DNA of 35,882 nucleotides, from the NCBI GenBank assembly GCA_016342355.1, contig JAEINP010000048.1:1-35882 (forward strand), written 5' to 3'. Positions within the stretch are counted from its first letter, which is position 1, and each line of letters begins with the position of its first letter. This document shows positions 24,156 through 32,793 of the stretch, one piece after another. The notes beneath the pieces are model-generated. The model saw only the letters and a list, made by a program, of their open reading frames with translations, was not told where the DNA came from and made no database searches. Position numbers and translations under genes: made by a program. This DNA is from Desulfatibacillum sp. (GTDB lineage: Bacteria > Desulfobacterota > Desulfobacteria > Desulfobacterales > Desulfatibacillaceae).

Positions 24156-25301
24156 ATGAGCAGCGGTTTGTCACGAGAGCAAAACGGATTCCGGGAAAAG
24201 GTCCGGTCATTTGTGGAACGGGAAGTGTCCGACGCCCGGGCCGCGGAAATGGACCGCACGGACGAGTTTCCCCACGACATCATGCATAAAATGGCCCAGT
24301 ACGGCCTGACCGCGGTCAATGTGCCCATTCAATACGGCGGGGAAGGCGGGGGAGACCTGGAAGTCATGATCCTCTGCGAGGAACTGTCCAGACAAAGCCC
24401 GGCCTTGTCCTGGACATTGGGCAACGTGATTCTTTACGGCAACAATATCATTGGGGTCAACGGCAGCGAAACCCAGCGCGAACGCTTTCTGCCGCTCCTG
24501 GCCAAGGGACAGCTCTATTTTTCCTTTGGCCTTACCGAACCCAACGCCGGGTCCGACGCCGCCAATATCGACACCTATGCCGAAAAGCAGGAAAACGGCC
24601 CATGGATAGTCAACGGCGGCAAAACCTTTATCACCGGAGGCACGGTGGCCAATTATGTGGTCACCTTCGCCCGCACCGCACCCTCCCGGTACAAGGGTAT
24701 CAGCGCCTTTTTGGTGGATACCCTGGACAAAGGATTTTCCTATTCCAAAATCCCCAAGCTGGGATTCCGGGGTTCGGACACCGCCACCCTGTACTTTGAC
24801 AAAGTGACGGTCCCGGAAGACATGATTCTGGGAGGCCCGGAGGGCCTTAACCAGGGTTGGGGCCAGATGGTGCGCCTGCTCAACGGAGAACGCCTGTCCC
24901 TGGCGGCATGCTCCCTTGGCATAGCCCAGGCCGCCTTTGACGCAGCTATCAATCATGTGCGGCAACTGCCCCCTCCAGCCATAGCCGGTTCGCGCCAAAG
25001 CGTGGAACACCGTTTGGCCGAAATGGCGGCGCAACTGGAAGCAGCCAGGGCTCTGGCCTATCGCACCGCCTGGATGCATACCAATAAAATGGAATGTGTC
25101 CGGGAAACCTCCATGTCCAAGTTTTTCTGCAGCGAAACCGCCAAACAGATCGCCGCCGGCACCATGGCTGTTATGGGGCCGGACGGATGCGACATGGCCC
25201 TGGCGGCCCAACGCCGGTTGCGGGATGTGCTCATTCTCTCCATAGGCGGAGGCACGTCGCAGATCCAAAAAAATATAGTTGCCAAAACGCTCGGCCTCTA
25301 A
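24156..25301 (+). CDS. Acyl-CoA dehydrogenase, FAD-motif-bearing subunit of a probable heteromer
   Basis: A 381-residue acyl-CoA dehydrogenase (AAGGAG before ATG 24156). It keeps the FAD/substrate strand FGLTEPNAGSDAAN (125-137) and the C-terminal GGGTSQIQKNIVAKTLG. The usual catalytic Glu of the YEGT motif is Gly365; Glu245 in LLNGERLSLA could serve as base, as in isovaleryl-CoA and long-chain dehydrogenases. The normal Arg-x-x-Phe-Gly segment that contacts FAD across the dimer is degenerate (RQLPPPAIAGSRQ, 269-281). It is followed after 37 bp by a second subunit that keeps that segment, so the two probably form one alpha2-beta2 enzyme. EtfAB is the likely acceptor. Confidence 0.88.
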   Translation: MSSGLSREQNGFREKVRSFVEREVSDARAAEMDRTDEFPHDIMHKMAQYGLTAVNVPIQYGGEGGGDLEVMILCEELSRQSPALSWTLGNVILYGNNIIGVNGSETQRERFLPLLAKGQLYFSFGLTEPNAGSDAANIDTYAEKQENGPWIVNGGKTFITGGTVANYVVTFARTAPSRYKGISAFLVDTLDKGFSYSKIPKLGFRGSDTATLYFDKVTVPEDMILGGPEGLNQGWGQMVRLLNGERLSLAACSLGIAQAAFDAAINHVRQLPPPAIAGSRQSVEHRLAEMAAQLEAARALAYRTAWMHTNKMECVRETSMSKFFCSETAKQIAAGTMAVMGPDGCDMALAAQRRLRDVLILSIGGGTSQIQKNIVAKTLGL

Positions 25302-25338
25302 CAGGTTTCCGGCGTGCAAAGGGCAAGGAGAATACAGC

Positions 25339-26463
25339 ATGGATGAAAAGTTGTCCCGAGAACACGAGATGATCCTGGATGCGGTCCGGTACTGGGTAAA
25401 AAAACAATGCCCCCGGACCGAAACCATGGCCTGGGATGAATCAAACCAACTCCCCCCGGAGATCCTCTCCAAATTCAAGGAACTGGACCTTTGGGCCATG
25501 GGAGTGGACGAACAATTCGGCGGAACCGGCCGCGACTGGCTGGGGATCACACTGGTCGTGGAAACCCTGGCCGAAATGGAGCCGGTACTCGCGGGTTTGT
25601 ACGCCACGGATATGTGGGGGGCTGCAACTATTGCAGCGATGGGTACGGAGGAGCAAAAAGCCAGTTTCCTGCCCCAATTGACCGAGGGAAAACTCCCTCT
25701 TGCCAGGGTCAAGCCCAGCCAACCCCTGGAGGAAACCATTCAATTCCGACAAGGACAAAGCGGCTGGATACTGAATGGCGCCTGCAAGCAGGTGGACTTC
25801 GCCCAACAGGCTCAAATGCTTGTGGTGCAAGCAACGGCTGAGAATAATCCGGACCTTACCAGCCAGTTTTTGCTCTCTCCATCCAGTGAGGGCGTGGAAA
25901 TTTCTCCGCTGGAAACCCTGGGGTACCGCAGCGCCGGGTCCTGCTCCATTGAGCTGCATGATGTTTACCTGTCCCTGGAGGCTATACTGGGCCAAGTGGA
26001 GAAGATAAACCCCATGGCAGCCGCTCTAGCGCAAGGAGCTTGGAATCTGCTCATGGCGGCCCAGGCAACGGGCATGGCCCAAGGCGCCATGGCCTATGCC
26101 CTGGAACACGCAAAAGGTCGCGTCCAGTTCAACCAGCCAATAGGCAATTTTCCGGCTATCCGGGAAAAACTGACGGAACTGTCCGTCATGATAAGGGCCT
26201 CCCGGCTCATGGTGCGGACGGCTGCAGCCCTGGCTGACGCAGGACAAAAATATCATGCCGAAGCTGCCCAGGCCCTGCTTATGGCGTCATCCACAGCGGA
26301 AAAGGCCGGGCTTGAAGGCATCCAGATTCTGGGAGGGTATGGCTACTCTCTGGAATATGACGCCCAAAGGTATTTTCGCAACGCCATGCAACTGGTGTGC
26401 AGCGGGGTGGAAAAATCGTCGCTCTATGCAACCATAGGCAAATCAATGGGGTTAACGCCATGA
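25339..26463 (+). CDS. Acyl-CoA dehydrogenase-like second subunit
   Basis: A 374-residue divergent member of the acyl-CoA dehydrogenase family (CAAGGAG eight bases before ATG 25339). The fold is recognisable throughout (FGGTGRDWLGITLVVE about 60-75, LGGYGYSLEYDAQRYFRNA about 331-349). The TEPxAGSD motif is replaced by RVKPSQPLEET (123-133) and the YEGT base by CSGVEKS (354-360). It retains the inter-subunit FAD segment GRVQFNQPIGNFPAIREKL (260-278). It is unlikely to work alone and complements the preceding subunit, as in the mycobacterial ChsE/FadE heterotetramers. Its end overlaps the SDR start by four bases. Confidence 0.82.
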   Translation: MDEKLSREHEMILDAVRYWVKKQCPRTETMAWDESNQLPPEILSKFKELDLWAMGVDEQFGGTGRDWLGITLVVETLAEMEPVLAGLYATDMWGAATIAAMGTEEQKASFLPQLTEGKLPLARVKPSQPLEETIQFRQGQSGWILNGACKQVDFAQQAQMLVVQATAENNPDLTSQFLLSPSSEGVEISPLETLGYRSAGSCSIELHDVYLSLEAILGQVEKINPMAAALAQGAWNLLMAAQATGMAQGAMAYALEHAKGRVQFNQPIGNFPAIREKLTELSVMIRASRLMVRTAAALADAGQKYHAEAAQALLMASSTAEKAGLEGIQILGGYGYSLEYDAQRYFRNAMQLVCSGVEKSSLYATIGKSMGLTP

Positions 26464-27197
26464 ACACCAGTTTCGACTTTAAAGGGCAAACCGCCCTGGT
26501 CACCGGGGCCGCCAGCGGCATAGGCTTGGCCGTTGCCCGGGCTTTCGCACGCAGCGGGGCTTTGGTATGCGCTGTGGACCGTGCGCCCGAAGTGGAGGGC
26601 GTCGCCCGTGAATTGAACGGGATTGGGCAGGTTGCCGACATATCCGACCCCTGTGCCGCCGGCCGTATTATTGCCGAATGCCGGAAACAATGTGGAGTTC
26701 CCCATGCTCTTGTCAATGTAGCCGCCATCAGCAAGCCGTGCATGGTGTCCGGGATGAGCTTCGCTGCATGGCAGGAAACCATTGACGTCAATCTTTCAGC
26801 GGTATTTTCCATGACCAAGGCCGTCCTTCCGGACTTGAGTGCGCGAGGTGGGGGCTCCATCATCAATTTTTCCTCCGTGCTGGCAGGCACTGGCGGCAAG
26901 TCATCAGCCCACTACGCCGCCGCCAAGGGAGGGGTTGAGGCTTTTACACGTTCACTGGCCCTGGAATACGGGCCAAAGAATATTCGCGTGAACGCCGTGG
27001 CTCCGGGTATGGTGGATACCCCCATGCTGGCTCTCATGAACGACGCCCAACGCGCAGCACTAAAAGCCCGCATCCCATTGAAGCGCATCGCAACCCCCGA
27101 GGATATAGCCGGGGTGGTGCTCTTTCTGGCGTCCGATGCCGCAGCCTATATCACCGGCCAAACCATCGGCGTCAACGGAGGGATGTACATGGGCTGA
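26460..27197 (+). CDS. Short-chain dehydrogenase/reductase (FabG-like 3-hydroxyacyl dehydrogenase)
   Basis: A 245-residue classical SDR. Cofactor motif TGAASGIG (15-22), Asp40 at the end of strand 2 (favours NAD), Ser139, Tyr152 and Lys156 in SSAHYAAAKGG, and a C-terminal AYITGQTIGVNGGMYMG typical of the family. ATG 26460 overlaps the preceding stop (ATGA). In this operon it most likely oxidises the 3-hydroxyacyl-CoA made by the MaoC hydratase or another alcohol of the substrate. Precise substrate unknown. Confidence 0.88.
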   Translation: MNTSFDFKGQTALVTGAASGIGLAVARAFARSGALVCAVDRAPEVEGVARELNGIGQVADISDPCAAGRIIAECRKQCGVPHALVNVAAISKPCMVSGMSFAAWQETIDVNLSAVFSMTKAVLPDLSARGGGSIINFSSVLAGTGGKSSAHYAAAKGGVEAFTRSLALEYGPKNIRVNAVAPGMVDTPMLALMNDAQRAALKARIPLKRIATPEDIAGVVLFLASDAAAYITGQTIGVNGGMYMG

Positions 27198-27275
27198 CCT
27201 CCAAGCGAGGGAAGGGTTGTGTATCAAAAGGGTGCGAACCACTTTTCATCAGCAAAGAAACAACCAGGAGGAAAT

Positions 27276-28463
27276 ATGAGCAATATTAAAGGAAAGGCGG
27301 CCATTGTAGGCATAGGAGAAATTCCCACTGGCCGCCATGCCGACAAGGCCGCAATCCATTTTGCGGTGGCTCCGGCCCGCGAGGCCATTGCCGATTCCGG
27401 CATTCACAAGGATGAAATCGACTTTGTCATGCCCACAGGCGCAGTGTTTAACAGCCAGTTCAACAACGATCTGGTGACCTGCCGTCTGGTGGAGGAATTG
27501 GGCCTGAAAAACGTCAAAACCAACGCCCAGGTTTTTGCGGGCGGGGCGTCCGGGTCCTGTCTGGTCAAAACAGCGGCCAGCCTCATTGCCGCAGGCATCG
27601 CCAAAAACGTGCTTTGCGTCCATGCCGACAAACTGGGAACCGGGCTGGCCGGAGGTCAGGCGGGCATTGACTTGTTTTCAACCGCAGGTATCTCCGGCGA
27701 ATGGGAAGTGCCCTATGGGCAGCATTATTCCACCATCGCGGCCTTGTCCATGACCCGCTATATGTACGAAACCGGCTGCACTCCCGAAGAGATGGCTGCG
27801 GTATGCGTGTCCAACCGCAAATGGGCCGAGTTGAACCCCAATGCATTTTTCCGCAAGCCTGTGACCATAGAGGAAATTCTGGCATCCAAAATGCTTTCCT
27901 GGCCCCTTAACGCCAAAATGAGCAACATGCTCTTCGACGGCGGATCAGCCTTTGTCATGACCTCCGCCGAACGTGCCAAGGACCTGCCCAACACCCCGGC
28001 ATACCTCCTGGGCGAAGGGTCCCGGGTTACGCACTTTGTCCACAGCCAGGAAAAGGATATCACCCGGTTCGGCTGGGCCGACGCTGGCCGGGACGCCTTT
28101 GCAGAAGCAGGCTTGACGCCCCGGGACATTGACGTGGCCGAAATCTACGACTCCTACCCCATTTATGAACTCATCACTTTCGAAGAACTGGGCTTTGCGC
28201 CCCGGGGAGAAGGGGGAAAGATGTTCGCAAGCGGCGCTACATGGCCCGGCGGAAAAATGCCCACCACCACCAACGGCGGCATGCTCTCCCAGGGGCACAC
28301 AGGCGCAGGCGGCGGCGTGGCCCTGGTGGTGGAGGCGGCCCGGCAAATCATGCACAAGGCAGGCGACCGACAAGTCCCCAATGCCCGCTTTGCCGTGGAA
28401 ACCGGAACAGGCGGCACCTACATGGATTCCCAGGTAACCATCTTTGGCAACGAAATTCCCTGA
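27276..28463 (+). CDS. Thiolase-fold protein without nucleophilic Cys (Ltp2-like aldolase or BbsB-like)
   Basis: A 395-residue SCP2/lipid-transfer-type thiolase homologue (AGGAGG before ATG 27276). The nucleophile position in the CASG motif is Gly90 (VFAGGASGSC, 87-95), and the C-terminal Cys-Gly motif is VETGTGGTYM. The His motif is GHTGAGGG (340-347) rather than GHPxGATG. The segment EIYDSYPIYELITFEELGF (289-307) and the following GEGG (311-314) match the Ltp2 type, where tyrosines drive retro-aldol cleavage. The next gene is a DUF35 protein, the obligate partner of Ltp2, BbsB and archaeal HMG-CoA synthase/thiolase complexes. Retro-aldol C-C cleavage is the best guess; Claisen cleavage is unlikely without the Cys. 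Confidence 0.85.
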   Translation: MSNIKGKAAIVGIGEIPTGRHADKAAIHFAVAPAREAIADSGIHKDEIDFVMPTGAVFNSQFNNDLVTCRLVEELGLKNVKTNAQVFAGGASGSCLVKTAASLIAAGIAKNVLCVHADKLGTGLAGGQAGIDLFSTAGISGEWEVPYGQHYSTIAALSMTRYMYETGCTPEEMAAVCVSNRKWAELNPNAFFRKPVTIEEILASKMLSWPLNAKMSNMLFDGGSAFVMTSAERAKDLPNTPAYLLGEGSRVTHFVHSQEKDITRFGWADAGRDAFAEAGLTPRDIDVAEIYDSYPIYELITFEELGFAPRGEGGKMFASGATWPGGKMPTTTNGGMLSQGHTGAGGGVALVVEAARQIMHKAGDRQVPNARFAVETGTGGTYMDSQVTIFGNEIP

Positions 28464-28493
28464 AACGCAGGGTGACTATAAACGGAGGCAACC

Positions 28494-28904
28494 ATGAACA
28501 ATTCTCCAAGAATCAGGCCCATTGTCAATCCCTGCGCACAGCCCTTTTGGGACGGAACCCGCCAGGAAAAGCTCCTGATACAACATTGCAAGGAATGCCA
28601 GGCAAACATTTTTTATCCCCGGCTTTTCTGCCCTGAGTGCCACTCCGACCAACTGGACTGGGTGGAAAGTGCTGGCAAGGGCACGGTGTATTCCTATACT
28701 GTGGTCTATAACAATTCCCCTTCAGCATTTTTGCAGGACATTCCGTATGTGGTGGCTATCGTCAAACTGAACGAAGGCGTCCAAATGTGCACCAACATCG
28801 TGGGGTGCGAGCCCGAAAAAATCCAGTGCGACATGCCTGTGGAAGTTGTCTTTGAAAAACTGGATGACGAATTTACCCTTCCTAAATTCAAACCTGCACA
28901 ATGA
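28494..28904 (+). CDS. DUF35 Zn-ribbon/OB-fold partner protein
   Basis: A 136-residue protein with a rubredoxin-like Zn ribbon (Cys32, Cys35, Cys46, Cys49: HCKECQ and FCPECHS), followed by an OB-fold domain about 55-130. This is the DUF35 layout of ChsH2 N-terminal domains, BbsA and the archaeal thiolase/HMG-CoA synthase linker, which bind the CoA of a thiolase partner. It lies 30 bp after the thiolase-fold gene, and its last codons overlap or abut the MaoC gene. Good GGAGG before ATG 28494. It probably makes a stable complex with the thiolase-fold protein and perhaps the MaoC hydratase. Confidence 0.9.
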   Translation: MNNSPRIRPIVNPCAQPFWDGTRQEKLLIQHCKECQANIFYPRLFCPECHSDQLDWVESAGKGTVYSYTVVYNNSPSAFLQDIPYVVAIVKLNEGVQMCTNIVGCEPEKIQCDMPVEVVFEKLDDEFTLPKFKPAQ

Positions 28905-28912
28905 GGCAAACC

Positions 28913-29362
28913 ATGGCGCAACAAAAATATGGAAACGACTTTCCTGTTGGAAGCACCTTCACCACTCAGGCCATCACAGTCACAGAGACCCACCTTGTCA
29001 ACTGGGCGGGCCTGACCATGGACTATTACCCCATTCACACGGACAAGGAATTCGCCGCAAAAAGCAGCTTTGGCGAACGTCTGGCCCATGGCCCTCTGAT
29101 TTTCGGCCTGGCCGTAGGCTTGGTGAGCATTTCCAATTATGGCGCTGATGCAGTCATCGCCTGGCTGGGCGCGGACAAAATGCGTATGACCGCTCCTGTT
29201 AAAATCGGGGACACCATCAAGGTTACCATTGAGGTGCTCTCGCACAAGGAAACCAAAGATCCTGCCAAGGGCGTTCAAACCTGGCGTTATACAGTCACGA
29301 ACCAGCGCGATGAAACCGTGATGCTCTTTGACTACACAATGATGTTCCATATGCGGGCCTGA
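28913..29362 (+). CDS. MaoC-like (R)-specific enoyl-CoA hydratase
   Basis: A 149-residue hot-dog hydratase. The hydratase-2 motif is complete: TMDYYPIHTD with Asp37 and His42 (spacing five, as in PhaJ), followed by FGERLAHGPLIFGL. I start at ATG 28913 (GAGG six bases upstream); ATG 28901, which overlaps the DUF35 stop as ATGA, would add four residues. It should add water to the enoyl-CoA made by the dehydrogenases. Adjacent to DUF35 and thiolase-fold genes, it recalls ChsH1-ChsH2-Ltp2, where hydratase and aldolase act as a unit. Confidence 0.9.
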   Translation: MAQQKYGNDFPVGSTFTTQAITVTETHLVNWAGLTMDYYPIHTDKEFAAKSSFGERLAHGPLIFGLAVGLVSISNYGADAVIAWLGADKMRMTAPVKIGDTIKVTIEVLSHKETKDPAKGVQTWRYTVTNQRDETVMLFDYTMMFHMRA

Positions 29363-29386
29363 AAATTAAGCGCGAAAGGAGACACC

Positions 29387-30937
29387 ATGACGCAAACATA
29401 CGATGCCATTATCATAGGGGCCGGTCTTGCCGGATTGTCCGCCGCAGCTATTCTGTCCAGGGAAGAAGGTAAAAAGGTCCTGGTGTTGGAAAAACAGGAT
29501 TACGTGGGGGGAAGGCTGGTTTCCTTTGCCGGAGAAGGCGACGGGCTCATGCTCAATGGCCGATCCCTGGACCTCAGGTCCTTTAAAAAAACCCTGGCCT
29601 CGGTATATGCCTGGGTGGCCCGCAGCGAACCCGACCTGGAAAGCATGTTCGAACAAAAGATGCTGGATGGATTCAGCTTTGAAGCGGGCGGCCACGCCAC
29701 CTTTTGGGGAACCAAGGGGCGGGTCGGCTGCCTGCTGGATTATCTCAATGAAAAAATCCCCCTGCCTGGTAATGAGGGCTTTTCCGTCCTGGACCCTGAC
29801 AACTCCACCCTGTATCCGGTGGAAAAGGGCGGAAGATATGAATGGATGAGCGAAGACTCCAACCGCACCGCCAAAAAACTCCTGCGTGAAATGGCCATGG
29901 CTGACGAAGACACCATGACGCAATGGGATACCATTTCCTTTGGAAAATGGCTGGATGACCGCACGGACGACCGAAAAGTCTACGAATACCTGGCCGCCGT
30001 GGCCTCCATCCACATGGTGATGGGAGAGCCGGACATGATTCCCGCCGGGGATTTTATCCGGTTCATGCGCACAGCCGTGCATATTGGCATGAACCTCATC
30101 AGCGGTTCCACCGGTATTGTTCCCAAACCGGGCTTCGTATACATCGGGGAGCGCTTGGCCGAGAATATAAAAAAAAGCGGCGGCGCCATTATCAACGGGG
30201 TAGGCGTGCAGGAAATCCTGTTTGAAGGCGGCAAGGTTGTTGGTGTGATCGCTGAAGGCCCCGACGGCCCGGTCCGTTATGAGTCCAAACAGGTTGTGTG
30301 CACCGTGCCCATACGCAAGATATTCAACTTCCTGCCCCGAAATCTTTTTCCTCAAAACCTGATAAAATCCGTGGACGAGGAATTTTTCAGCGTGGGCATG
30401 CTCACCGGATACATTGCCGTCAAAAGCAACCTGTTTGCCGATGCCGGAATACAACCCAAATCATGGATTCTTGTGCCCTCCATCATAAAAGCGGAGGAAG
30501 GCTTTATTGGAGATGTGGATATCATCTCCATCATGCCAAGCAACTTCGAGCCCTCTCTGGCCCCGGAAGGCAGTCATGTGATCGCCTATTCCATCGCCCT
30601 GACCGAGCACGAACTCCATGACAAAGACAAGGTCAACCGGGTTATCGATTTGGGAAGGGAAATCTTCCATAAGACCTTCCCAAAAATGAAAGAGGACACG
30701 CTCTGGGAAATCTGGACATGCTCTGACAAAGGCTTTGGCGACTGGCCCCCCCCTGGCGCTAAAAGGCCCGACACCACCCAACCCGGCTTGGAAGGACTAT
30801 TCTTTGCCGGAGACGGGTATGGGGCCAAAACCTGGGGCAGCGGCATGGACGCCGCCATCCACTCGGCCCTCCTCTGCGTGGATGCCATGACCGGCAAGGA
30901 TTACATGGAAAAAGTCCTGCCGGAATATCATCGGTAG
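29387..30937 (+). CDS. FAD-dependent oxidoreductase, phytoene-desaturase/amine-oxidase superfamily
   Basis: A 516-residue flavoprotein (AAAGGAG before ATG 29387). Rossmann motif DAIIIGAGLAGLSAAAIL (6-23) followed by VLVLEKQDYVGGR, the second GG-doublet typical of the amine-oxidase/phytoene-desaturase superfamily. The C-terminal FAD motif is GLEGLFFAGDGYGAKTWGSG. No signal peptide or clear membrane anchor. Such enzymes desaturate, saturate or isomerise C=C bonds. Its place inside an acyl-CoA operon suggests a redox step on a ring or polyene part of the substrate. Substrate unknown. Confidence 0.83.
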   Translation: MTQTYDAIIIGAGLAGLSAAAILSREEGKKVLVLEKQDYVGGRLVSFAGEGDGLMLNGRSLDLRSFKKTLASVYAWVARSEPDLESMFEQKMLDGFSFEAGGHATFWGTKGRVGCLLDYLNEKIPLPGNEGFSVLDPDNSTLYPVEKGGRYEWMSEDSNRTAKKLLREMAMADEDTMTQWDTISFGKWLDDRTDDRKVYEYLAAVASIHMVMGEPDMIPAGDFIRFMRTAVHIGMNLISGSTGIVPKPGFVYIGERLAENIKKSGGAIINGVGVQEILFEGGKVVGVIAEGPDGPVRYESKQVVCTVPIRKIFNFLPRNLFPQNLIKSVDEEFFSVGMLTGYIAVKSNLFADAGIQPKSWILVPSIIKAEEGFIGDVDIISIMPSNFEPSLAPEGSHVIAYSIALTEHELHDKDKVNRVIDLGREIFHKTFPKMKEDTLWEIWTCSDKGFGDWPPPGAKRPDTTQPGLEGLFFAGDGYGAKTWGSGMDAAIHSALLCVDAMTGKDYMEKVLPEYHR

Positions 30938-30958
30938 CTGCTGTTGCAGGTGAAGAAC

Positions 30959-30989
30959 GCCGTTTCCGGGCAATATGCCCGGAAACGGC
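30959..30989. repeat. Perfect 13-bp intercistronic hairpin
   Basis: GCCGTTTCCGGGC (30959-30971), loop AATAT, GCCCGGAAACGGC (30977-30989), in the 111-bp gap between the flavoprotein and the synthetase. No T tract follows, so it is more likely an mRNA processing/stability element or partial attenuator than a terminator. Confidence 0.7.
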
Positions 30990-31048
30990 AGTCCTGTTTA
31001 GTGCTTTCAACTCGTTAATAGAAACACTACATCCAATAGGAGGAGGCC

Positions 31049-32737
31049 ATGCTGCTTGTTCCGGAAGATAAAATCCGCAAATATACCGATGGGGGATATT
31101 GGGGTACGGAAACCATTACAGACCTGATCGCAGCCCGGGCCAAGGCAAAGCCGGATGACGAGGCCCTGGTGGACCCGGAAAACAAGGAAGCCTTGGTTCG
31201 GCTGACGCCCCAAAGGTATACTTATGCCGCCATGCAGACCGCCATTGATCGCCTGGCCTGCCGCCTGGTGTCCCTGGGCATGGAAACCGATGGAGTCATC
31301 CTGGTTCAGTTGCCGAACATTGCCGAACTGGTCATTTCGTTGTTCGCCGCCGCGCGGGCCGGTGTGGTGGTGAGTCCGGTTCCTGTGCAGTGGCGCAGCC
31401 ATGAAATCCGCCATGCCGTGGCCATGACCGGGGCCAGGGTCATGATTACCTCCCATTCCTTTGCAGGTTTTAACCATGTGGCCATGGTCCGCCAGGCCCT
31501 GGACGAAGAATACCGGCTCGACCATATCATCACGGTGGGTTCAGGCCCATGCGACGGCGCGCTCAACATGTCGGAAATCCTGGCGGATGCTGACACTCCA
31601 GACACCGAATCTCTTGTCAGCCGAAAGATGTCGGCCAACGACGTTTTCACCCTGTGCTGGACTTCAGGCACCGAAGCAGCCTCCAAAGCCGTACCCCGGA
31701 GTCACAACCAATGGCTGGCGATCTCGCGCATGGTGGTCGAGTCGTTTTTGCCGGACGAAGAATGCACCTATCTGTCCTTGTTTCCCGCCATCAATATGGC
31801 AGGGCTTGGCGCAGTGCTGGTTCCCTGGTGCATCACCGGCGGAAAAATGGTCCTTCACCATCCCTTTGACCTGGGCGTCTTTTTAAAACAACTGGTTGTG
31901 GAGGGGGTCTATTACACCTTGGCGCCTCCGGCACTTCTGGACAACCTGGCCAAATCCCCGGATTGGGGGAAAATGAACAAAGGGAACCTCAAGGTGATTG
32001 GCTCCGGGTCCGCGCCCCTTTCAGAATGGATGGTCTCCACCTTTCAGAACGAATTTGGCATTGGCATTGTCAATTTTTTTGCTTCCAACGAAGGGGTGGC
32101 CTTGTACAGCAGCCCAAAGGATTTCTCCGATCCGGCAACTCGCGCCAGTTATTTTCCACGATTCGGCACGCCGAACCTCACATGGCATTCCCAGGCGGCC
32201 AGGGGTATCCGGTCCCAGCTGGTGGATCCAGCCACTGGCATGGAAATCACGGAAAACGATGTGGTTGGCGAATTATGCTTTGACGGACCCACGGTTTTCT
32301 GCGGATATTACAAGGCCCCGGAATTGACCGCCAAGGCCTTTGACAAGGAGGGCCTTTTTAGGTCGGGAGATCTCTTTTCCATCACCGGCGACAATCAGGA
32401 CAAGTACCTTTTCCATGGCAGGCTTAAGGATCTCATCATCCGGGGCGGCATGAATATCAGCCCCGAAGAGATTGAAACCTTGGTAGTGGGTCACCCCAAG
32501 GTGGCCGAAGTCGCTGCCGTGGGCTATCCGGACGAACGCCTTGGGGAGCGGATTTGCATTGTGGTGGTCCCCGTCCCGGGCCAGTCAATAGCCCTTGAGG
32601 AAATCAACCAATATCTCAAGGCCAGGGATATCGCCAAATACAAATATCCGGAAGTTCTCAAGGTGGTGGACAGCCTGCCCAGAAATCCCCTGGGCAAACT
32701 GCTCAAGCGGGAATTGCGCCAAACTGTGGCTCCGTGA
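31049..32737 (+). CDS. Acyl-CoA synthetase, ANL superfamily, with divergent phosphate loop
   Basis: A 562-residue AMP-forming ligase (AGGAGGAGG before ATG 31049). The phosphate loop reads TSGTEAASKAVPRSH (205-219): the lysine is kept but the glycines and proline of the usual TSGTTGxPKG are changed. The PRSH ending is like aryl-acid-activating members. The adenine motif is FFASNEG rather than YGxTE, with the Glu kept. Hinge GRLKDLIIRGGMNISPEEIE and catalytic lysine in NPLGKLLKREL are normal. It probably activates the operon's substrate acid to its CoA thioester. Specificity is unknown and likely not plain long-chain fatty acids. Confidence 0.87.
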   Translation: MLLVPEDKIRKYTDGGYWGTETITDLIAARAKAKPDDEALVDPENKEALVRLTPQRYTYAAMQTAIDRLACRLVSLGMETDGVILVQLPNIAELVISLFAAARAGVVVSPVPVQWRSHEIRHAVAMTGARVMITSHSFAGFNHVAMVRQALDEEYRLDHIITVGSGPCDGALNMSEILADADTPDTESLVSRKMSANDVFTLCWTSGTEAASKAVPRSHNQWLAISRMVVESFLPDEECTYLSLFPAINMAGLGAVLVPWCITGGKMVLHHPFDLGVFLKQLVVEGVYYTLAPPALLDNLAKSPDWGKMNKGNLKVIGSGSAPLSEWMVSTFQNEFGIGIVNFFASNEGVALYSSPKDFSDPATRASYFPRFGTPNLTWHSQAARGIRSQLVDPATGMEITENDVVGELCFDGPTVFCGYYKAPELTAKAFDKEGLFRSGDLFSITGDNQDKYLFHGRLKDLIIRGGMNISPEEIETLVVGHPKVAEVAAVGYPDERLGERICIVVVPVPGQSIALEEINQYLKARDIAKYKYPEVLKVVDSLPRNPLGKLLKRELRQTVAP

Positions 32738-32793
32738 GATTGTAAGGTTGGCGTTTCCCTTTGAAATCGGCAAGCATATAAGGAAGGCGACTC

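Noticed and set aside
24207-25739. Minus-strand frame of 510 codons opposite the two acyl-CoA dehydrogenase genes
   Set aside because: Antisense shadow; the plus-strand genes have correct starts and family motifs throughout.
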